64,000 nt of DNA from Allium sativum (Eukaryota; Streptophyta; Magnoliopsida; Asparagales; Amaryllidaceae): NCBI GenBank assembly GCA_030737875.1, contig CM060921.1:401180192-401244191 (forward strand). Direction: 5' to 3'. Below the pieces are notes generated by a model. It worked only from the letters and a program-made list of their open reading frames with translations. It was not told the origin of the DNA and made no database searches. Below are positions 46,960 to 54,661 of the stretch, in pieces. The position numbers and the translations under genes are program-made. Every line of letters starts with the position of its first letter. Position 1 is the stretch's first letter.

Positions 46960-48060
46960 ATATATACAAATATGTCACTTTGTTGATCATGCTATATTTA
47001 AAACAAATATGTCACTTTGTTGATCATGCTATATTGAAAACAAAAATGTCACTTTCTTAATCATGGTATATTGATATAAATTCGTCATTTTTTTTTATTA
47101 TAATTGACGATAGAAAATTGTTGAATTAGAATTGACGATATATAAATTGTCACCTTCGATAATAAAAGGATTACATTTTGCTATATCATCTAGTGATAAT
47201 AATAAAAGAAAAGATTACCATTTTTGTTAATGTTGTCTCATTATCATTTTTGTTAATGTTGTCTCATTAGTAAAGATTATCACTTTTGTTAATATTGTCT
47301 CGTTAGTATAAGATTATCACATATATTAGAAACTGTCATGTTACTTAAAAACATCGTTATGTTAGAAATTGACATGTTAGACAAAATTATCATCTTGTTA
47401 GAAGTTGTCATGATAATTGAAATTACCATCTTGTTAGAAATTGTCATGTTAATTAAAAAAAAAACATCGTTATATTAGAAATTGACATAGTAGACAAAAA
47501 TACCATCTTTGTTTGTTTACATATGTCATATAGGTTGATTTAAAATTGATAAATTATATATATGTCATGTAGGATTGATTTAAAATTGACAAATTATATA
47601 TGTCATGTATGTTCTATTTAAATTGATAAATTATATATGTCTTGTATGTTCGATGAGAATTGATAAATTATAATTGTCATTTTTGTTAAAAGGCACATTG
47701 AAAAAAAAAGATAACATTTTTGTTGAAACATGTACGTTAGATTAAAAATGACATTTTTGTTAGGAAATGTTCATTAGATTAAATATGACATTGTCATTAG
47801 GAAATGTACTTTAGATTAAAATGTCATTTTTGTCATGAAGTGGTTAATAAGATTAAAATATCACTTTTGTCATGAAATGGTTAATTAGATTAAAATGTCA
47901 TTTGTGTTGAAATCATGTTATTTAAACAAAACATGTCATCTGTGTCAAAATCATGATATGTAAATTAACATGTCATTTTGTTAGTAAATGTTGCGTTAAA
48001 ATAAAACTGTCACCTTGTCAGTATATGTTGTGTTAAAATGGTCAAAAATATAAGTATCAT
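46960..48060 (+). repeat. Degenerate TGTCATTTTTGTTA repeats in the U3 of F
   Basis: Motifs such as ATGTCACTTTGTTGATCATG, TGTCATTTTTGTCATGAAATGG and CATCTTGTTAGAAATTG recur over about 1.1 kb with a loose 35-60 bp period. Repeated upstream arrays could act as promoter elements, but nothing shows this directly. The copy in the 3' LTR is at about 54905-56005. Confidence 0.7.
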
Positions 48061-48907
48061 TTATGTTTGTATGAAAGGAAAAAAAAAAGAGCAGTTCAGG
48101 CCCTCATAAATTTATTTTGAATTATGAATGGCCGCATTTATTCTCTTTTCTTTCACGCATTTATTCTTTCCATTCCATTCCAATTATTCTTTCTCCATCT
48201 TCCGTTTATTCTCTCTCCATTCGCATTTAAGTTTATTTTCCACCTCTTGTTACACAATAAAAATTCAATTATGTACATTTAAAAACTACAATTTAATGTA
48301 TAAATGATTCGTATAAAGGGGTCAGGTATGGTAAATTGTGTGCACATTAAAATTGGCATTTAATGAATGTATGAATCTTACAAAAAGATGTATTGTTAGA
48401 AAATATGCTGACATTAAAAAAATCTACATTTTTTTTTTTAGATAAGAGGATTCTAGTATAATAAAATGTCTTAGAAACTTTAATGACATTTATCAATGTA
48501 TTGATTGAAATATTTCTATCTAATAATATTAAAGTTAAGAATATTACTTTGTGTCCATTATTCATATAAAACCTTTTGATACATGTTACTTAATAATACG
48601 CGTTTTGTAATAAATAAATAAAAAAAAAAGAGGAAAAAAAAAAGTTGCCCAACATAAACAATTAGATAAAATAAAGCAAACATTTAATTTGTTTGTCAAT
48701 ATGAAGAGACATAAGGGGAGAAATAATTTGTCCATTTATTATCCCTCTCTTTGTAATTTACTTCCGAAATTTGAATAATAAAATATATAATAACAAAAGG
48801 TGTGGTCCCATCACGCCTAGTCAGCTAATTAAATCCTTGGTAACCTACTATATTGTAATAGGCACGTTAGGGAAATAAAACTAAAGAGCTTAAAATCAGG
48901 ATTAAAA

Positions 48908-48920
48908 TATATATAAAAAG
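48908..48920 (+). promoter_or_regulatory. Predicted TATA box of element F (5' LTR)
   Basis: TATATATAAAAAG lies about 2.2 kb into the LTR, followed by CCAAAAACCCTATCTCCCC and a C-rich leader. Start of transcription is expected near 48945. The same box is in the 3' LTR near 56855-56866. Confidence 0.55.
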
Positions 48921-48985
48921 CTAATAGAAAATTCCAAAAACCCTATCTCCCCAAACATAACATAGCCGCCGCCCCTTTATCTTCA

Positions 48986-49183
48986 ATGGCTGAAACGCAA
49001 CCCTCCTCTTCTCCTTCTATCTCCTCAATTTCTCAATGGTTTTCGAAAAAAAAAAAACTCCCAACACAAGATCGAAGGACTCGACGTAGGAGAAAGGGAT
49101 TTAAACGGGAGGGTAACACTCTTTCAAAAGTTGTTATAGTTAATAATTTAATAATTTATTTATTTAAATTTTCCAATGTCTAA
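48986..49183 (+). CDS. Small leader ORF in the F LTR (uncertain)
   Basis: This 65-codon frame begins with the first ATG downstream of the predicted start, in the context TTCAATGGCT, which is near the plant optimum. The N-terminus MAETQPSSSPSISSISQWF is serine-rich and is followed by KKKK and RRTRRRRKGFKR, a nuclear-localisation-like basic stretch; the tail is hydrophobic. No family is recognised. The copy in the 3' LTR (56933-57130) encodes the same protein with one synonymous change. Codon 47 onward follows GGGAGGGTAACA, which could be a 5' splice site, so the basic part may be a first exon picked up from a host gene. It may equally be a chance frame. Confidence 0.3.
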   Translation: MAETQPSSSPSISSISQWFSKKKKLPTQDRRTRRRRKGFKREGNTLSKVVIVNNLIIYLFKFSNV

Positions 49184-49245
49184 ACACGTGTATCTCATTC
49201 AAATCTTAACGAAATCCAGCGAAACGAAAAATGCTGGGATCGTGA

Positions 49246-49273
49246 CAGACGAAATCCAGCGAAACGAAATCCA
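49246..49273 (+). other. LTR-specific sequence patch (F, 5' LTR)
   Basis: Here the 5' LTR reads a 28-bp stretch built from GAAATCCAGCGAAACGA, a copy of sequence 30-60 bp upstream. The 3' LTR has an unrelated 41-bp stretch (57193-57233, GGCGGAGACCTATGGGAT...). Flanks on both sides are identical. The patch looks like a templated repair event after insertion. Confidence 0.8.
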
Positions 49274-49639
49274 GCGAATTTGGATTTAAGACAGATTCAA
49301 ATCTAAACAGACGAATTTTGAAGGAATGAATATCGAGGTGAGATATTCTGAACTTTTAATTAAATCTAAATTTAATTATTTTCTCTTGCCCTAAAAATCT
49401 TTGTATAAGCATGTTTATGTGAGAATTATCTGAAATGTATGTATGTATGATAATAATGAAATTGCATTGCTGTTTTTGTTATGATGATATTCATATGGAT
49501 TGCAATGTTCTGATTGTATGTGTTGACTCGGGTATATATTATTATATTTGAATCATCGATTGAATGGATTGGAATAAATAAATTGGTTGTGGCATAACTT
49601 GAATAGTAGTTGGGTTTTGATGACGTTGGTTATTTAAAC

Positions 49640-50300
49640 CAAAAAGTTTGGATTTTTATTTTATTATTAAAGTCAAAAGGATTTGTGTTTATTATAAAAG
49701 ATAATAACTTTTGGTTTTGTTACAAAGATCATAACTTTATTTTTATATATAAAAGATGAAACCTTTGTTTTATTTTTATAAATGAAATCTTTGTGTTTAG
49801 GTTAAAAACCCTCTATTTTTATAAATGAAAACTTTGTGTTTGTAAAAAATAAAAACTTTATTGTGTTTTTATTTTTTATTTTATTTATTTATTTATTAAA
49901 GGTGAAAACCTTGTTTTGTTTATTGAAGATGAAGACTGTAGTTTTGTTATGAAAGATTAAAACTTTATTTTATAAGATTGAAACTTTAATTTCTTTTTAT
50001 CTGTTGTTGTTGAAACATTATGAACCAACTTATTGTTTTGATTTGTTGGAATTATGAATCAACTCATTTTATTGAAACAAAGTATAAACCTTTATTTGTC
50101 TTGTTGAAATAAAGTAAAAACTTTTACTTGTTTATTGAAATAAAAGCCAAACTTTTTTATGTTATTTTGTTAAGAATAAAAAGCCAAACTTTTTATGTTA
50201 TTTTGTTAAGAATAAAAAGCCAAACTTTTTATGTTATTTTGTTAAGAATAAAAAGACACAAGCTTTATGTTTCTTTGTTAAAAATCAAAATACCCATTTT
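49640..50300 (+). repeat. AAAACTTT-type AT-rich repeats, with a 36-bp triplicate, in F
   Basis: Degenerate units around GATGAAAACTTTGTTT lead into three nearly exact 36-bp units (AAAGCCAAACTTTTTATG plus TTATTTTGTTAAGAATAA) at about 50140-50245. The 64-codon frame at 50128-50322 arises from the 36-bp period. Duplicate in the 3' LTR at about 57600-58260. Confidence 0.75.
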
Positions 50301-50479
50301 TATGTCACGTTTGTTAACATAATATCAATGTGAATTTGTATGCTATGACACCCCAAAACTATAAGCATGTTAATTTGTATGTCATGACACCAAAACCATC
50401 AGTGTGTCATTGTGAATGTTTTGACGCTAAAATCACCGTTGTGTTAATTTAGTTGAGACGACATGAGAGTCATCGTCAT

Positions 50480-50760
50480 GTTGTATAATTGCAATGCATC
50501 AAAATATACTTTATGCAATAACAAACATAGTTGAATTGCTATTTTTGGTCGCACTAGAGTTGGCGAACAAAAAAAAATATGACTTATGCAATAACATATA
50601 TAGTTCAGTAGTTATTTTTGTCGCACTAGAGTTTGCGCACAAAATATGTTTTATGTAAAATATAGTTTAATCGTCATTTTTGTCGCATTAGAGTTTGCGA
50701 GCAAAATTGTGTTTCATGTAAGAACAAAAATGTGTTTTATGTAAAAAAGAAAAATAGGAA
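50480..50760 (+). repeat. TTTTTGTCGCACTAGAGTT repeat in F
   Basis: Three units of about 70-75 bp, each with TATGCAATAACA or TTTATGTAA, ATAGTT, and TTTTTGTCGCACTAGAGTTTGCG. Element G inserted into the second unit of this array in the 3' LTR. Confidence 0.75.
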
Positions 50761-51454
50761 AGAAACTTTATTTTTGTTGTTTTGATAAAAATATGAATGA
50801 AACTTTATTTTTATTTACATAAAAATATGAATGCAACTTTATTTTTATTGTTATATCAAAACATGAATGCAAGTTTATTTTAAGCATTTTAAAGTAAAAT
50901 ATGTAAATAAATATATTCGTAGTGTTTCTGATTAAAGATAAGAAAAAATTATATATGGATATTGCACATGAAAGTTGTACATGAAAGTGAATATATAATT
51001 AGCGTTATTGAGGAACTTGAAATATTTTCATTATTTACTCAATTAATGGAATTAATGGACGATTTAATTAAGAAGATTGCACATTTAAAAAGGATGAAAT
51101 AAAAAGTTTAAATTGGTAAGATTTCATTCCAATTATAATAATGAAGATTTGAATTGAAAAATCTCGTTTTTATGTTAACTTGTAAATTTAGAAGATTTGA
51201 TTTTAAAATTTAACATAAATGGATTAATTGAGGAAGATTTCATTTAATATCAAAATGGTAAGTTTTTGATATTACAATTGAAACATTTTGGGAATAGTTT
51301 TATGATATTAATATGGAAAGATTAATGTTTACTGAAATGAAAGGATAAGTAAAAGAATGGAAGATATTTTAGAAATTAGATATTCTAAAATATGAAATGT
51401 TTTAAAATAATACTTTTAAGAGATAATTATAATTATAATTATTAATTGTACCTG

Positions 51455-51667
51455 GACACGAGGTTAGGTCACATTTATGGCGGAAGTCTGCCCGGAACCA
51501 ACCGGCATATCCAGCAGCCATAAATGTTGGGCCTAATGTGAGAGGTCCAAGTGCGCAAATACGAATTGGGTCAAGACACGAGGTTAAGCCCAACCTGTGG
51601 TAGAAGTCTGCCCGGAACCAACCGGCATATCCAGCATCCACAAGTTGTAGGCCTAATGTGAGAGGTC
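51455..51667 (+). repeat. Tandem pair of the 93-nt structured module (element F)
   Basis: Units 51455-51547 and 51575-51667 begin GACACGAGGTTA and end CCTAATGTGAGAGGTC. In unit 1 CATTTATGGC pairs with GCCATAAATG and TTAGG with CCTAA; in unit 2 the inner stem is AACCTGTGG/CCACAAGTT with one mismatch. The apical TGC-CGG/CCG-GCA stem with loop AACCAA is constant. The pairing matches the module of A although many bases differ. No tRNA-like cloverleaf or anticodon arm is evident. Confidence 0.82.
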
Positions 51668-52194
51668 TGGCCCGCTATTAAATAATAAAATGTAAAGATA
51701 AACATAATAAATGGATAAGGAAAATGAATTGGGCTATTCAGTCCATTTTAAAATAGTAACTCCATTTTAACCTGTATAAATTATGTTATATATTCTATAA
51801 AGGAAATCAAAGATGATTAATATTTTATTTAAGATTAAATGAAATACTCTGAAATAAATGATGTCTAATTATATATATTAAATGGGAAATTTATGAAATT
51901 TAAATTTGGGTTTATCGTGAATTATGTTTTAAATAACATTTATTCTTTAACCCGAATTTATGATAGAATTAATTCCCTAAAATTTGAATAATCATTTAAT
52001 AATGACTTTGGAAGATTAAAACTAAATAAGATTTTAATTAAATCTTTAATTAGATTGAAAGGGAATTAAGTAGTTAAGATCACTGAATTAAGAAAGTGAT
52101 CGAAAATGGAAAATGAACCATAAAGAAATGAATATTTTCATGTTATAAATGAATAAATGAATGAAAACATGAAATGGTTATATTATTTATATAT

Positions 52195-52400
52195 TTTATA
52201 TAAATAAAAATAATGAAACTTTTATTTACTTTTCACATGTAAATAAAAAGATGAAAATAAGAAGGGAATTTTTATTTACATTTCACATGCGAATAAAAAG
52301 ATGAAAATAAAAATGAAACTTTTATTTACTTTTCACATGTAAATAAAAAGATGAAAATAAGAAGGGAATTTTTATTTACATTTCACATGCGAATAAAAAT
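52195..52400 (+). repeat. TTTTATTTAC...GTAAATAAAA hairpin array in F
   Basis: Four hairpins in two roughly 110-bp repeats: TTTTATTTAC-TTTTCACAT-GTAAATAAAA alternates with TTTTTATTTAC-ATTTCACATGC-GAATAAAAA. Each has an 8-10 bp stem. Confidence 0.8.
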
Positions 52401-52875
52401 ATAAAAATATGAAATGAAACATGATTTAGAAGCATGAACCGCATATGAAAATTTAACATGTTTTAAAAAGCATGAAGTCGCATATGAAATGCATAATCAA
52501 GAAACCGCATATGATATAAAAATTCATGTTTAGAGTAGTATTACTGCATATGAAATGAATGGACGATATTTATGAAATGAATGGACGATATATATATACA
52601 TGAAATGAATAGACAATATTTATATTTATAAAAGAATAAATAACGATATAGAATGGTTTACAAATTTATATATGCGAGAATTATTTGGGAAGTCCGAGTT
52701 TACTCTCATTCCAAATAATGATACGACGTTCGAAGAGTTGAAGACGGTGATTGAAGACCGACGATCTTCACATCGAATGGGTGTGTTGCTATTGAGACCC
52801 ATGATGGGAGTATCTACCTTGAAGGGGCGACAGTAGTAGCCGTACGGACGTAGTGTTGATTGCACGGATTTGACT

Positions 52876-53930
52876 TTCGCTCAGACCCAGGGCATAAGTT
52901 TATAAATGGAATGTATGTCTGACGTTGTAGTCCCTTATACTACATTCGTTGATCTCTCTTAATATATATCTATTTGGTGGTTAACACCCTTCTCTGAGAC
53001 GTACGAGCTTAGGGGTTATATATTGGTAGAAATCAATGGTATAGTATGGACTGACAATGTGGCATGCTAAGATGCATTGATCAAGGCTTTTGTTGAAAAG
53101 CAGGCCTTGTGGTTGATGATCAAAGAACGGCCTGTTTAGGCGTAGCTTTGTGTATAGCATGACTTCGCGAGCCTCACACCCCGGTATGAGTCAAAAACGG
53201 GATATGGACTGCAGGGAGTGCACACGTTTCTTTCTAGCTAGAGTGGTGTCAGCGACCTACCAGCCCTGACATTTTACTTATGTGGATGATGGATTTTGAG
53301 GCGCCTCGTTATTTTTATAGGCCGTTGGTGGTCATACTATAGGTCCAAAGGGACCGGGAAGCATGTGTTCAGGCATAACTAATCCACTGCCCATAGGCGG
53401 GGACCGGCCCTGAAGATCCAAGGGTTCACTGCGGGGGATCCTGAGGCATTTGCTAGAGTGTCTCGAATCGGAGAGGAGCTTGCCCCTAGCCTCGACTCAT
53501 GATGGAAATCCAATTTCCAATACGACCTTGCGGTTTTGATTGTAGAACTAGTATTGGCGACATGCTATATGGTAACCATGCCGTCTAGGATTGATACTTA
53601 TGATTCAAATCTTTTTATTAAAACATATATACACTAATAATAATATCAAATCCGTTTTATACGTATCAAGCATCTTTTGACCATTATAAGGTAAAACCCT
53701 ATCCTCTGGTGTGCGTTGCATTGTGTGATGGGACTTGGGTCTTATAATGGTTTCATTTTTCCAAAAAGACATTGCGTTATTTCTCGATTTACTTTAGTTT
53801 ATGCACCGACAATTCATTGGAATAAAACCCGTTCCGCATTAGCGGCGTGGTCCTTGGATTTGTCTTATTAATTAAATTAGTTTAGAATTCTCACACCAGT
53901 CCCACGACTGACCTGTAGTTTGTTTCACTT
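52876..53930 (+). other. Conserved LTR core (element F)
   Basis: Begins CGCTCAGACCCAGGGC and runs through CTTCTCTGAGACGTACGAGC, TGATCAAGGC...GTTGAAAAGCA, CGCGAGCCTCACACC, GGTATGAGTCAAAAACGGG, GAGGCGCCTCG, GACCGGCCCTGA, GGAGAGGAGCTTGCCCC, the palindrome GGAAAT/ATTTCC, and the hairpin at 53681-53750. It matches E almost sentence for sentence in the opposite orientation, though the rest of the two LTRs is quite different. Confidence 0.82.
53681..53750 (+). other. LTR-end hairpin with conserved CTTATAATGG stem (element F)
   Basis: CCATTATAAG pairs with CTTATAATGG over 10 bp. Inner pairs CCTATC/GATGGG include one G-U. The loop holds GTGCGTTGCATTGTGTGATG as in E. Confidence 0.82.
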
Positions 53931-54149
53931 TGCAAACTCGGGTGCCCTCTTTCCACATGGGCAGTCGAGTAGCTTTTTGCAGATATCTCTCTCTTTAGCA
54001 GGATCCTGGAACGAAGCCTAAAGCTGTGTCCAGATCTTAGAAGTCTTCCGCTGTTTAATGTATTAAATCTGTTGTAATGTATCTTCCGCTGTAGTTTACT
54101 TTATTTGTACTCTGATATTCTGTACTCTGATGTTATATTATTGTAATGT

Positions 54150-54156
54150 AATAAAA
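54150..54156 (+). terminator. Predicted polyadenylation signal of element F
   Basis: AATAAAA follows TTGTAATGT and other UGUA-like motifs (TGTACTCTGATATTCTG), a typical plant poly(A) context. It lies about 115 bp before the LTR end. With the TATA box at 48908 it implies an R region of about 5.2 kb. Confidence 0.5.
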
Positions 54157-54272
54157 GTCTGCTGTTATTGTTCTAATGTTTTGTATTCCCAAAGTTAACG
54201 TATGCGAGTTTTGAACGGTCTTGGTCGATTTTGCGATCGATTAAGGTCGGGCAAAATCCGTGTCGTTACAGG

Positions 54273-54284
54273 TGGTATCAGAGC
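54273..54284 (+). promoter_or_regulatory. Primer-binding site of element F
   Basis: TGGTATCAGAGC, exact match to the initiator tRNA-Met complement, two bases after the LTR end. Confidence 0.9.
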
Positions 54285-54335
54285 TCTGGTTAGCTCAAAT
54301 CTTTGGGGTACAACTCGTTAGAACTGAACAAAAGA

Positions 54336-54451
54336 CTCATCAGAGATTGGATTAGTAATGTCCAATAAGAATACTCATTAGAGATAGGATCAGCAGTATC
54401 CTAGAATGAGAATACTCATTAGAGATGGGGTTAGTAATGCCCTAGAATGAG
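54336..54451 (+). other. Three PBS-proximal 37-nt hairpins (element F)
   Basis: Copies at 54336-54372, 54374-54410 and 54415-54451. Inner stems are TTGGAT/GTCCAA, TAGGAT/ATCCTA and TGGGGT/GCCCTA. Outer stems of copies 2 and 3 are CTCATT/AATGAG. Loops are TAGTAAT, CAGCAGT and TAGTAAT, and the 5' bulge AGAGA is constant. Confidence 0.85.
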
Positions 54452-54648
54452 TTCAGAGTGATAAGCTTATGATTAGCGTATTTTTGATTTTATAATCTAT
54501 TTTTGAAAATTTGATTCTTAAATATATAAAAGAGTATGTATATTTGATAAGTTAGTCAACAAATGAAATTGATAAAAGTAAAATTGAAATTTAGTTAGTA
54601 AATTAAACAACTTTTACCTTAGTTCCTTTTCGAGGACGAAAAGTTTTT

Positions 54649-54661
54649 AAGTGGGGGAGAT
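54649..54661 (+). promoter_or_regulatory. Polypurine tract of element F
   Basis: AAGTGGGGGAGAT directly before TGTAACAACTCGG, preceded by CCTTTTCGAGGACGAAAAG. Confidence 0.9.

Larger units (their letters stand above)
46715..54270 (+). mobile_element. Element F 5' LTR (7.56 kb)
   Basis: Starts TGTAACAACCCGG and ends TGTCGTTACA. Parts: a 2.2-kb U3 rich in degenerate ATGTCATTTTTGTTAG repeats (46960-48060), TATA box (48908-48920), a leader with a 65-codon frame (48986-49183), AT-rich repeats (49640-50300, 50480-50760), two 93-nt modules (51455-51667), hairpin repeats (52195-52400), the conserved core (52876-53930), the CTTATAATGG hairpin (53681-53750) and an AATAAA signal (54150). The first 3.9 kb match the 3' LTR (54662-58568) almost exactly, so F is a young insertion. 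F lies in the 3' LTR of D. Confidence 0.92.
54271..54661 (+). mobile_element. Element F internal region (391 bp)
   Basis: The whole internal region is 391 bp: PBS (54273-54284), three 37-nt hairpins (54336-54451), about 170 bp of AT-rich sequence and the polypurine tract. No coding sequence fits. The element keeps only signals needed for priming and, presumably, packaging. Confidence 0.9.

Noticed and set aside
50128..50322. 64-codon frame with repeated LLRIKSQTFYVI
   Set aside because: Product of a 36-bp tandem triplicate; same in both LTRs of F only because of LTR duplication.
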